Shown in pieces: positions 21,240 through 32,492 of a stretch of DNA of 53,077 nucleotides. The stretch is from Isohypsibius dastychi (Eukaryota > Tardigrada > Eutardigrada > Parachela > Isohypsibiidae), in contig JAQIWT010000027.1 of assembly GCA_034696485.1 (NCBI GenBank), positions 1 to 53,077 of the forward strand. Reading direction: 5' to 3'. The first letter of the stretch is position 1. Each line of letters begins with the position of its first letter. The notes below the pieces were generated by a model, which was given only the letters and a program-made list of their open reading frames with translations, did no database searches and was not told the origin of the DNA. A program made the translations under genes and the position numbers.

Positions 21240-21841
21240 AGTTTATATGGCGAATCCTTGATGTTTCCTTCGATCCTCAGTTCTCTCTGAAGATCTTCGG
21301 CGTTTTCAGAAGATATGGTACGGATTCGACTTCGCTCGCTTCTCGACCACACTTCATCTTTCTGTGCAGCGTTCAGTGGTGGGAGAGTGATTTACTTCAA
21401 CAGCATACAGTTGTGGAACCATCCACGCAAAGCTCAATCATTTCCGAGTTTCACCCTAACCACATGCTGACGGAGTATTCTAAGGACTGCGAAAGCGATG
21501 GCGTAAACTACACAAGAATTGTTGGATGGTTCTTGCTGTGCGACAACTTCTTTGGACACATGGCGGATGCCACCCTCTACTCCGAATACGTTTCATATCT
21601 GCAGCAGCGTTTCAGATGTTAAACGGGATTTCATGCTATCATAGATCCAGACTGCATCCCCGCGCTTTTCACCAACAAAAAAATGCGAGGCATCAACATT
21701 TAAGATCTGGATGTTGATCTTCGTCCCATGATCTAGGAGGCGATGTTCGGCTATACCAGGTACCAAACCGGACAACTTGGCTACGTCTGACGGGCGAAAC
21801 ATTCCGACGAACGTATCTGCGGTGTGTGCCGACGATCTCAA
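21240..21841 (-). pseudogene. Ulp1-like (C48) cysteine peptidase remnant
   Basis: Minus frame: SGLVPGIAEHRLLDHG, then INIQILNVDASHFFVG (family pattern: hydrophobic strand, then catalytic His and Trp; here His-Phe), DAVWIYDSM (the V-x-x-YDS strand), TGA near 21605, and EPSNNSCVVYAIAFAVLRI, the catalytic-Cys segment (family: D-C-G-x-x-A-x-A). Ulp1-like peptidases remove SUMO or serve as passenger genes in large transposons. Several further stops follow. It lies 100 bp downstream of, and on the same strand as, the minus PIF1 remnant, so both probably belonged to one element. Confidence 0.6.
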
Positions 21842-21942
21842 AATGTAGCTACTGCATCAGTGAACTTACAGGTCAGAAACGAACCCAAGCGCAGGAGGTC
21901 TTCTTGATCCACCTTCGTTAATTCCAGATCGTTTAGCCGAAA

Positions 21943-23560
21943 CTAGTTTTGACTGTTGTCTAAAGACGCTGTTGGGTTGTCAACTTTCTGAGTACGCGAA
22001 TACAGTCGTACGGTAGGTTTTCGAAAGAGGTTCGTTGTTGGGATGGGCAGGAGTTGGCACATTTCTTCCTCATCGTTGATATGAGTAATACCGGACCGAG
22101 AATTTCTTCCGGGAAGAGGTTCAACCAGGCTCCGCAGACGCTCGATTTCCACCATGGCCGAACGATTCATCAAGAATGATAATGGGCTGTAATCGAGTAG
22201 AATGAGATTTTTCAGGGTCTTGAACCTCGTCACTAGCACGTAAAGTCCGGCTCCAGGTACAAAACGGCATTTTGGAAAATTCAGATTAGCACATCCCTCC
22301 GTCAACGTTTGGCTTTGAATCTCATGGACAGTGACCGCAAATGCTAGCTCCAATGGGAATTGTTTCCTGATTACCGACTTCTTATTCCACTTGAATCTTC
22401 CGGAAAAAATGGCAATCTTGATGGGTGTTTCAAAGACTTTCTCGTGATGTCCATCCAGAACGATCTCTATAAACGCTGGCATTTCTGCGAGAGTCACCGG
22501 GCTTTTGTTCACTTTACTGAATTTCGATTTCGTTACGGTTTGCTGAGTTGGTGCGTCCACGTAATTGTTAGGTTCCTGTGAGTGCCACATTATTCGATGT
22601 ACCGATCACGTGTTCCATTAACCAGTCCGGAATTTGTATCAAGATCTTGAGTGATCATGACCTTGCAACCAACGCTCAGTAGAAGATCTTTTACAAGACC
22701 ACCTGTTTCGTTCTTGTTGAGTGGTGCGTCGATGGTAATATCGTGGGTCATCCTCACTTCTGCACGTACTTTAGCTTTGCTCAATATGTTCGAATAACCA
22801 TACGAATCCTGAGCTAGGAAAGGATAATTCACCGATTTGGAATGGACGGATGCTGCGTCGAGCGTTTCTGCATTGAAGCGGTCTTTCTGAGCATCGGTGA
22901 CAAAAATATGGCTCCATTGAGACTGCACCTTTGCGTATTCGTCGGCAACAGCTTTCTATTCTTTGGGATTAGCATGGGGATCAAGGCAACGACTACGCAG
23001 TGCAGCATCCAGTTCTTCCGAAGGGACGCCTCCACGAAGTGGTTCGAGAAGTCTCGCAAAGTCTGGATCTTTGGCTTGTCGTACATTTCGATCAAGAAAA
23101 TGTGGTTGGAACAGCTTTTGCCATAATTTAATAGTTATATTGCGTCCTTCGTAAATGCACAGTTCGCGAACCGGTTTCAGCTGAGCAAAATCTACGACGA
23201 ACAGAAACGGTATTCCACCGAAGAGAATATCCAGGCTGTCCCCTGTCCCCATGATTTCGTCCAAACGCAGATTCATATTCTCAAAGAGTGACCGAGGCAA
23301 AATCGAAACATCGTCGACGATAATTACTAAGGCATGTTCAAACTTGCGACGTAAATTTCACAGTCTTTTGCTGTTGGCAGCCTTATATCCTGGCTCTCTC
23401 GAAAACTTAAAAAGGTCATGCACCGTGGTTCCACCAATATTTCTTGCCGCTGTTCCCGTGAATGCGGCCAGAAGAGCTCCAGCTTTATATTCACGTAACA
23501 AAAATCCCAGAATTTTGGTTGGCACTCGAGCAGTTTTTCGGATGGGGAGGGAAAAAAGAA
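21943..23560 (-). pseudogene. PIF1-like helicase remnant, minus copy
   Basis: Read on the minus strand in order: LREYKAGALLAAFTGTAA and NIGGTTVHDLF (motifs Ia/TxGx), an in-frame TGA near 23361, VIIVDDVSILPRSLF (Walker B with DD in place of DE), FLFVVDFAQLKPV, NVRQAKDPDFARLL, an in-frame TAG near 22955, VGCKVMITQDLDTNSGLVNG (motif V region), a frameshift near 22590, and FPLELAFAVTVHEIQSQTL with YVLVTRFKTLKNLILL (motif VI). PIF1 is a superfamily 1B 5'-3' DNA helicase. The Walker A loop is not recognisable in the expected place (about 23640-23560). Dead as a helicase; likely part of a transposon. Confidence 0.85.
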
Positions 23561-23865
23561 CGTGTAGTTCGCGCCTAATCAAGTTTGTCACGTTGAACGG
23601 ATGTATGCGCTTTTGGTGGTCTGCGTGCCTTTTGCTACCGACGAATTGAAAGATCGTCAATAGTGATAGTGAACTGAGTATCTTCACATTGAAAAACGGA
23701 ATTATATGAAAAAGTTGTTTTTGACCAGTTGGACTTTTTCTGAAAGGAAACATCACAGGAATAGATCGACGTCCGACTCGAATGTATCGAAAACTCACCG
23801 CGACAAAGAATAAAGCTGGAATTGATTTTAAACTGGAAAAAGATCTCCTTCATCATAGAAAAAAA

Positions 23866-25209
23866 TGCGACAGTGTGTGCAGTGTAAATAATGACGATAT
23901 GTGCGGGATAATAGTTGTTGAGCCTCATTCAAACGAGTTTAATGCCGAGCAATTAGCTGTTTATTCAATAGTGCACCGGTATTTGGATGAATACTATGAG
24001 TTCATAGTTCATAGTGCAAGAAATAAAGAATGGTGACAAGTTAGTGGAGCCTTAAACTCCCTCTCACCTTTTTGTGCGAGGTGGACCAGGAACCGGGAAG
24101 ACTTGGTTGATAAAAAAGTTCAAACAATTGTTCAAATTCTATCTTCAAAAAGAACGTCATATTGTCATGATACCAAGATTCAAGGCTGCATTGTTGCTAA
24201 CATCTCTCACGGGGTGTGCTGAAGCAAATATTGGTGGCACGACAATACATTATTTATTTCATTTTTCGATCGATGGACCAACTGAATTGGGAGCTCAAAA
24301 AATCGAAAATTTAAGACAACGATTCGAAAATTCACTTTGTTCGGTCGTTGACGAAGTTTCTATGTTACCTATACCTCTATTCCATAATATGAACGATCGT
24401 ATGAATGCATTGCTAGGACATACAAGTTCAGTTGACGTCTTCTTTGGTAATAAGCCGCAGCTGTTCTTCGCAGATTTCGGACAACTGCGGCCAGTCCGAG
24501 CCTTTTTTTTTTGTTTGAATATATGAATGGAAAAGCGGATCTATAGCGGAGATTATTTCAACCAATCTTCTTCCATCAAAATGTTCGTCAAAAAAACGAT
24601 CTGGCAATGCAGAACATTTTGATTAAGGCGAGAGAAGAATCACTTTTGCCAGTATTCGAAATGCAGTTGAAATCCAGATGCATTAACTCACATGTCAATC
24701 CAGAAAGATTCAGAGAAGTTTTGGTTGAATATCAAACAAGTTTTGCAGATTCCTTGCATTTATTCTAACAAAAATATCAGGCAGTCCATCACGATACAAA
24801 AAAACTTGAGGAGCTTGGACAAAGAGAACATTTAGTAATTTTCGATTGTGTTGCAGAAGACCGAATAGATCTGAAGAATTGCACGGTTGATCATATAAAT
24901 CAATTCAAAACGAAGAAAGATATTTCGGTTATTCTTGATGGGTCAGAAAGCACAACTTTGTTAAAGAATGTGATATTTTGCGTTGGTTGTAGGATAATGA
25001 TTCTTGTCAATCACAAATTGTGGTTTGATGAACGGGACAATTGCTATCGTTAAACGTATTATATGGAAAGGCGAAAATGCAACTGTTGACGAGACACCAA
25101 ATGTGAGCAAAGTTTTAATATCTCCATCGAAACCAACGTCTGTTCGGGTGAAATACATTAGAGCCGGCTTACCAGAATTCGTTGAGATTATACTGGAAAG
25201 TGATCTTTA
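23866..25209 (+). pseudogene. PIF1-like helicase remnant, plus copy
   Basis: Order on the plus strand: NEFNAEQLAVYSIVHRYLDE (the N-terminal Q-motif region), a frameshift, then GGPGTGKTWLIKKF (Walker A, about 24080-24120), LTSLTGCAEANIGGTTIHY, SVVDEVSMLP (Walker B, DE kept), FFADFGQLRPV, another frameshift near 24500, HQNVRQKNDLAMQNILIKA, TAA near 24766, CRIMILVNHKLW, a frameshift near 25015, and LMNGTIAIVKRIIW to TAA at 25207. The C-terminal motif VI segment is missing. About half the residues match the minus copy, so these are old paralogs rather than a recent inverted duplication. Confidence 0.85.
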
Positions 25210-25244
25210 AAAGATGTCGCAGTTTTTTGGCACAATCGCAAATT

Positions 25245-25362
25245 TTCGGCAAAATTTTCTAACACTCATCGACACACCAGAATCATCACTTTCGTGGTTC
25301 TGTGCTTTGTTTCCAGAAAACTGTTGAAACTTGCTTGGACTGCTGATTGCAATTTCTGGCTC
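25245..25362. repeat. Dispersed ~115 bp repeat, copy 2
   Basis: Second copy of the repeat at 17165-17276, directly after the plus PIF1 remnant. On the minus strand one frame is open through copy 2 (SSPSKFQQFSGNKAQNHES) but has two stops in copy 1, which hints at an old coding origin. Confidence 0.85.
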
Positions 25363-26450
25363 CACCGAACTGACCAACACCCCTCTACCGCGTCTCAAGG
25401 GAACAACCTCCACTGCCACTCGTTTTGAAAAGCGCCGATTCTGAAGCTAAGCTTGAGGTGTCTGTCAAAATCTCAACCCAAACATTCATTTCCATGTTCA
25501 TCAGTTCGAGGGCTAAAAAATGGACCTGTTGATGGCAAGAATGAGTTTGCTGAATTCTTGAAAAGATTCAAGACTGATGACTCGTTCAAGATTATCATTA
25601 CAAAGGTTGTGACAGTCACAGGCGGAGTTCAATGTAGAATGAAGAACATGCTTTGCTTGATTGACCGTGTGCGGATCTCTCGTTTTCATACGACGCGTCA
25701 TGTGTCTAAAAGTATTTTCCCGGCGGAAACTATCTTACTTGGTGAGTATCGTTTTCATATGGACACTGAAGTAGGTGCAGCATGGCATAGTGGCTAAAAA
25801 AACCACGGACAATTCTCGATCCTCGCCCGCTGGTCGCTAGGTCTGGGCAATGTTGAACTTTCTCAACGACTTGTCTCACCGGAATTTCGAATTGTTGTGT
25901 TTTGCAAAGTCATGAAAATTGAGTTATTCTGAATTTGCATACTTTGAAACTACCGGAATGAGGGTAATGCACGTATCTTGATCATTTGAGCTTAGCAACA
26001 AAAGGTTCCTGCGTTGGATCTATTACTGTGGTAAATAAAAGACAGATTTGAGTTATAAACCAATTTGGATGCTTGCATTTTCTTCGTTGTATCATCCTCT
26101 AACGCAGATTTTGAGCTAACTGATCTCATGTTTTGTTTCGAATGTTCGTTACCACGTTATGAAGAACACAATATTACGGAATGCATAGGGTTAGAAACTG
26201 GTCTTTTTCTGCGTACATTTTTTTGTAAAATCTGCAAAACTCTCCCAAAACTGACAGCACGTCATGAAAAAGACAAAAAATACTTCCGTTGAGATGTTTT
26301 TGCAAGATTTGAGTTTTTTGACCATACGACGAATGGGAGAGTATTCAACCTGATCTCTAAGTTGTTTTTCACGTTTTGTTTTTCAAAAATGAGAACGAGA
26401 AACCATTCTGCATACAATCATTTGCCCAATATGGTCATTCGTCAACGTAG
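25363..26450 (+). other. Two short unrecognised frames
   Basis: A 114-codon frame at 25453-25797 (contains NEFAEFLKRFKTDDSFKIII) and a 75-codon frame at 26065-26292 with paired cysteines (CFEC, CKIC) that could bind zinc. Neither has recognised relatives or a supported start. Confidence 0.25.
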
Positions 26451-27830
26451 TCATGCAAAAATAACAGGTTCACTTCGAATATCTTTTGGCAACTGATCGT
26501 ATAGGACTTCGATCATCTTCGTACAATATTGATCGGTTTGCTGCATGACTACAAGATGACAGAGTTCGTGGAGATTATTGTCGCGGATTTTTTTGTGGTC
26601 TTCAAGGTTTGGAAAACATATCCATGATTCTTCTTTTCTCAATAGGGTTTGATATGAAATAAGACGGCATCCAACTCAGAAATCAAAGTGGCATGGGTTT
26701 CTAAAACAAGAGTTGGCTTTGTTGGAAGTGTCAAGATGGAGCTGTCAACCAGACATTCTTTCAGAGTTCCAAAAAACCTTTGATGACCATGTGACCAGAT
26801 GAAATTAAAATCTTCCTTAATGCGTTCGTTCAACGCATGGGCAATTTCCGGTGAATGGGGTACAAACTCTATTTACTCTGTTTCTGCATTAGCTTGCTAC
26901 ATCACATAGGTAACATGTTTTATATAAATTGGTGAGGGTTGCATCTTCTTGATTGGTGAAACCTCATCAGGTTTGATGGAAAAGCCATCCTTATTAACTA
27001 TATTTACGGTAATTCCAACGAATTTGTCCCAAACTTGCATTCGGAGTGTTTGATTTTCAGGCATGCTGCATGGAGTATTCTAAAAACTTCTTCAGGACGT
27101 TTTAATTAGAATTTGAAAGTAGGTGCAAAAGATTTTACATCATCTAGATATACCAAAACAGGTCTCACCTTCGTACCATCAGGACCTCATTCATTAACTA
27201 AGTAAAGGTAGCGAGTGCGTTGCACAAACCAAATGGCGCACGACGCCAATAGTACATCTCATCTGGGTCAACAAAGGCTGCTATTTCGATAGAGTCCTCC
27301 GCCACCGAAAACATTCTGATAGCCTGAATTACCATCCAGGCCGCAGAACCAACGAGATCTTCTCAGGACGTCAAGACATTCTGCAATTTTTGGCAATAGA
27401 TGATTGTTTCTTCTTGGGAATTTATTCAACTCCAAATATCTATACATATTCTGAAAGTGCCATCCGGTTCCGGCACATCAAGATATTTGCCGCAAAGTCA
27501 CTTGAATTTTTTAACTATAATACCCTTCTCCAGAGGAGAAGGTATGTCCGTTAAGATGTGTCCACGTTTCCAGAAAGCTACCCGGCTCAATTGTCCCCTA
27601 ATAAGCCCGTTATTAAGTGTGTTATTCTTGTGCTTGACCGAATAACTTCACCCAGAGGTCTTTCTTGAGATGCAGAAATATCCGAGTATTCACAACATAG
27701 GCTGGTCATCTTATTTTTCTGTTCTTTACTCATTTCATTCCCGAAAACCAGTCGTAAAATACATTTTCCTGGTGTTTTTTTCCCAAATTTTTTGGAACGT
27801 ATAACGATTGGAATGATATCATCCTTCAAT
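26451..27830 (-). mobile_element. Gypsy-type reverse transcriptase/RNase H remnant
   Basis: Minus strand, degraded by stops and shifts, in the expected order: SLCCEYSDISASQE (N-terminal of RT), PEPDGTFRICIDIWS (the KKDG-x-x-R-x-C-x-D-x-R strand), KIAECLDVLRRSRWFCGLDG and then YYWRRAPFGLCNALATFT (the PFGL-x-NA signature), PVLVYLDDVKSF (YLDD, catalytic aspartates), EEVFRILHAACLKIK, and FFGTLKECLVDSSILTL (RNase H connection). The order and PFGL/YLDD motifs are those of Ty3/gypsy pol. No integrase or LTR was found; it is opposite in strand to the gag remnant at 8.9 kb and unrelated in position. Confidence 0.85.
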
Positions 27831-29839
27831 TAATAAGAGAAATAAGAGGACGACTTTCAAGGGCTGAAATTCACATAGCTGCCAGTTCATTCCGTAGCTT
27901 TGCGTTTTCTCTCTCAGATCTGACAATTGCGACATGACATTAAATACTGCTAGCGTTCCAGTGTGAGCTGTCGTCTTGTACATAGAGAGTAACCTAAAAA
28001 ACAATATATCCAACTCAGAATCGAAGATTCAGCGGTAGGATACGGGTTGTGGTGGTGTGGAATGCTTGTCGAAGCTGCCAACAACAGAGAAAACAACGTG
28101 TTTGAGTTCACGATCTCTTTGCTTGAACTGAGGTTCAAAATGTGAGGGGAAAACCCTTTCAGAGACAATTTACCCCCAGTCATTTCAGAAGCGTGAACAT
28201 CGGTAGTTGTTTGCGATTCCAAACTTTGATAGATGTATTGTCACGAGTTAATTGAAGGAAAAATATCTGTCCTGAAAGTTCAAGATGTTATTATCGACCA
28301 TATCTTTCCCAGAAAGTTTCATGATCTGTTTTTTTCTTAACTGCCAATTGTTATGACACGTTTTTCCATATCAAAAAACCAGGAAAAATTGGTGTGGGTA
28401 AGAACGCGTGGTTCTCATTCCAGAAGCTCGACACCACTGAGACGAAAGTATTGTAAAGTTGTTTCAAAATGGAGCAATCAGCCCGACAGGTCTTCTGATA
28501 GAGATCCGGAAAACTCTGGAAAACCGGGAAATTAGCTCTGAAGACCACTTCTCCTTGATTTGCCGACTAATGAAAAGTTCAGGAGCAGCAAGACCCCACG
28601 ATTCCTGTTAGCTGTGTTGTCTTACATTATTTCTTCTAAACCAACAAATTGAGGTCCTAGTTTAATGAAAGTTCATCAACTCATTCTATCAAGTGGATTG
28701 TCAACTACCAAAGTTTACATAAATGCTGTGTCTGAAGCAACAGCTGAAATTCCTGACACGGGTGAGCTTGAATGTGATTCTTGATCTATGATTCGATAAA
28801 GACAAGGTTGAAGATAAACAGGCATCACAGCATTTTTTCTCATTTTTCATTTTTAGCTCTGTTTTTACATGACTTTTGATGGTCTACAAAACGGGCAGTC
28901 GCTTCACTGGCATCTGTTGTGGCTCAATTGCTGGTGTCGTGCGAACGCAAAATTGGATTGAGGTTTGGTAAGAAGTCTTGCTACCGGATGGTCACTTGGA
29001 ACTTTGATCGAATGTTTGAAAATTATGCCTCAGCACCTGAAGTACCTGCAGATTCTGAAAGGCTGAGTAGTTTCTCAAGATTTTCTGAGCTCTGAGAAGC
29101 TGAATTCTGTTTATTTTAACGACTGTTCATCAATACAGAAGAATCATGCCGAGGAACGTTTCGAGAGAAATTGAAGGTTTGTGAACCTATGCCGAGTTGA
29201 CAAAACAAAACCAAAAGTCTGCAATATGCGTCGAATATTCTAAACGACTCGACGAACAAAGGACGGATAGGTGAAGACAAATGACAATTAGCTTCTGGGC
29301 CCGAATGTGAATAACAAGTTGGAGCTTACGCACCGAGATTGATTGTGCAATGAAAACATCAACGCCAATCATGTTTATGGTGTTTAACAAAACCAGCCAG
29401 GCCGAAAGGTCACAAAGGCAGTGTCGATTCGACACGACAGTAACAGTCGATTAAAAATGTGCACCATTGAGACATGACAAGTAATTCGCGTAGCTTCAGA
29501 ACTTCCATCGCCAAATTATTGCTTGAAGAGTTGTCGAAAAAAATTGTTGCTATTAAAATTCAGATCGTTTTGATCGCAGAATCATTCAAATCCGTTGCTT
29601 TGGATAGATCGAAAACTAGCGCAAATAGTACCCCTTACGGGGTTATAAGACTTCACACACATTTGACGCGGTGCCGAGCAGTAGTGACCAACATAATGTT
29701 TAATTCTCGTTTCTTTGATTTTTTTTCTTCTATATTTCGTCGTAAATCCTTTCTGCCCAATTTTTTGTAACATTTTTTCAGATCTCTCGATTGGAGGTAA
29801 TTGCGGTCCGTACTTCCCTCGATTATGATGAGATTTTAC
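27831..29839. other. No gene resolved; some exon-like frames
   Basis: A plus frame at 28664-28762 (MKVHQLILSSGLSTTK) ends at a GTGAGC donor; near 28885-29095 a frame reads KRAVASLASVVAQLLVSCE and MVTWNFDRMFENYASAPEV to TGA. Connections and homology are unclear. Confidence 0.2.
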
Positions 29840-30387
29840 TTTGTTACGTTGGTCAACTACTCTGCTTTTTCCGGACGTCTCACGCTTCTTCCGTGCTGCC
29901 AATCTCGAGTATCTAGTTCTAAAGATATCGTTTTAGGTGAGTGGTTCTGGTTTATGATTTTTCGCAGAGCCAGATTGGCCTGACTTTCGATCTGCGAGAC
30001 CAGGAATGACCGTCTTCATTGTTGTTGCTTTTTCTGCTGGAATATACTTTTTTGCTTGTCTTGTGACCAAATCACCGTCTTATTCCCAGGGAATTATATT
30101 GTTCCATACTCTTCTTCTCTGGGTGACCAAGAAAGCGTGAATTTGAGTGGACTGACTAACAAAGTCTTTTGCAATTCAGTTGCTCAGAAACTTTTCTCCC
30201 CCGCATTATTGTGAACGGGAGGGGCAGGGAAAATCTGACGTAAATCTGTAATAGTACCTTCACGTATTTTTTGGACCTTCTCAGATCTCTGATCCAGCTC
30301 GGCTTTCAAATCGATATAACTCTTCTTCACGCAATCAGGACTTCTGGCGGAAGTAAATTTTGCTTGGCTTGGGAAAATGTCGGGCAT
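29840..30387 (-). pseudogene. Unrecognised minus-strand remnant with nonsense codons
   Basis: From 30387 down to about 29840 one minus frame is protein-like over roughly 180 codons with TGA, TAA, TGA and TAG. It includes a coiled-coil-like stretch (KKSYIDLKAELDQRSEKVQK) followed by LRQIFPAPPV. The pairing of a coiled coil with an L-x-x-IFP end vaguely recalls ATG14/UVRAG-type autophagy proteins, but this is too short to claim. Upstream sequence (30390-30570) is G/C-rich. Confidence 0.3.
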
Positions 30388-31083
30388 TTCGGCGGATCAT
30401 AATAGATCGAGACCCTTGGTGGGCTAGACGCGGGTTCGGGGGAAGAGAGGGGGAGGGGGGAGGGGCTTGCGTGCAACTGATACATGACGTAAACTCCCGC
30501 TCGGTTAAAGGGACTGGACTGGGTTACAGGGATTAAGACCTTTCTTGTCCGCACCACCAGCAAAATTTGCTCCCGCCGGAGGTCTTCCCTTCTCGGATAA
30601 AATATGATGCCCTCGAATCAGAAAAACTGAGCTGAATTATACAAACCTCTCAGGCTTAGTTTCGTTCTCGTTGTTTCGCTCTGTGGTTATTGCACGTTGT
30701 AGGAGTTGAATAGGAAGAAATACTTAATATTAACGCAAATAAGATGTAGTTAGCCAGGAGATGGATAGAAGATTAGGATAGAATTCGGGAAGAATAAAAC
30801 TTGTACGATTTCTAGTCTCCATATTCACCGCCTTGTACATGTGTTGGGGGAGGTGCACAACATACATAGTCGGACGATACCATGAAAAACTCCATGTTTT
30901 CACTGGGTTCCTCTAGAAGCAGGGACACGGATCTTCCGATAGATTCCAGCAAACCTCTTAAAACTGAGTTGTAAAGCTTTAAATTTTCCACAAAATATGT
31001 CGCCTCATATCAGTCAGGTCGAATTGGAAGCACACGGAGATAAAAGCCGAACACAATTTTTTCTCTGAACTCCCTCTGAACGC

Positions 31084-31136
31084 TTGTAGCCGGCAAGATA
31101 GTTGCTAGTTGCTCACAATTATCTTGCCGGCTACAA
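31084..31136. repeat. Hairpin with 17-bp perfect arms
   Basis: TTGTAGCCGGCAAGATA (31084-31100) and its exact reverse complement (31120-31136) with a 19-base spacer. No gene is close; 30570-31630 is otherwise empty. Confidence 0.85.
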
Positions 31137-31155
31137 ACGCTCTCTCCCAGTTTGA

Positions 31156-31175
31156 CACGTGGTACATGTCACGTG
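31156..31175. promoter_or_regulatory. Pair of CACGTG E-boxes
   Basis: Two CACGTG hexamers at 31156-31161 and 31170-31175, each in the context CACGTGGT, 14 bp apart, 20 bp after the hairpin. Such palindromes bind Myc/USF/CLOCK-type bHLH factors; function here is unknown. Confidence 0.35.
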
Positions 31176-31631
31176 GTGCAGTGTGGAGGCTTGTTAGCGC
31201 GGTGCAACTGCAACAAGCTCCTCAAGAAAGGTTCTGGATGAATGTAAAAAAACAGACGACTAAACTAGAGATTTCCAAATGACTTTTCTTCGGTCCTTTG
31301 AAGAACATTCATTTAATTTTACTTACAACCTCTTGTCACGATATTTTCTGTTAGATTATCCTGGACAATAGATCTTAATTCCGATTCAATCAACTTTCCA
31401 TATCTACGATTTTCTTTTGCAGTTCATATTTCTGTGTCATGACTGTAAGATGTCCCGAATATTTCGTCGGTCAAGTTCAATTCACGAGTCATTAAACGAA
31501 ACCAACACGAGGAGCTCTGAAAAAAGACCCGTGAAATGAACATCTGCGCCAGCGTTGATGGAGAATCGCTTAGATCTGTTTCGCTACCAGTGTCATGAAG
31601 CAGGATTTCTTACTTGCGCCAGAGCTAAGTA

Positions 31632-31953
31632 CCGGGCTGTCGACTCTTTTTGACTGTAAATTTTAGGGTAGTGCACCTCGCCTCCTTTTGCTTCAAAACT
31701 TTCGAATCTCAGTACGGTCGACAGAGAATTCATTTTTCTATGTAAAGCACTGACAAAGCAACGAGTGTCAAAGGAACAAGAAACGATCGGACGTTTTTTT
31801 GGCTTTGCCCAAATACGTTCTACCCGCGTCGTTGAGACTTGCCAGGCTCAGTTTTTATTGAGCTTAATTTTTCATAGCAATTCTCTCAAAATTAGATGAA
31901 GCACTGAGAAGATACAGCTCCCACTTAAAACCAAAAATCATCAAAAACCGTAG
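31632..31953 (+). mobile_element. Truncated second copy of the TA element
   Basis: Begins CCGGGCTGTCGACTCTTTTT after a TA (31630-31631) and matches 3726 to about 4095 with small deletions. The right two thirds and right TIR are missing; a (GAAGTA)n tract follows at about 31959. Confidence 0.8.
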
Positions 31954-32492
31954 AAGTAGAAGTAGAAGTTGCATACCTTCCCTATTTGCAGGGCAGCTAT
32001 GGTACCATCTTCGTTCGACTATTCTTCGCCATCTCCAAAGTCTTCCGCGGTGAAAACTAATCTGACAGTTTGTAATTTATTCCGGGATTTTTGGGTGAAT
32101 AGCGCCCCAGGTGCCCACAGTCCGCTTAGGTAATCTCACATTGGACGATCGAGGAGTCTCCGCAACACTGGAGTTCTGTCGCTGCGCCAGTTTGAATTTG
32201 TCAATTGTTCAACTGTAAACTTGCCTTGTTTTATTCGATCAGCGCGTTAGTGATTTGAAAGCCGTAATGTCATGGTAAGGTCAAGGGTATTGCACAGTAT
32301 CCGAAACTGATAACAGTCCGAACTGAATCACATTGTTACAAAATAGAAAGCATGTTCGCATTCACGAGAGATTATTCTGGAGGAGCATTTCTATAATACA
32401 GATAAGCAATCAATCAGCCAATAAAATCAGCATTAACTCAAGCAAGTTCAAACAGCGCAGGTGCGGAATATTCCTGCAATAATGAGCAAAAG

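Noticed and set aside
21240-25209. Helitron
   Set aside because: No Rep/HUH motif and no typical Helitron ends were found; PIF1 alone is not enough.
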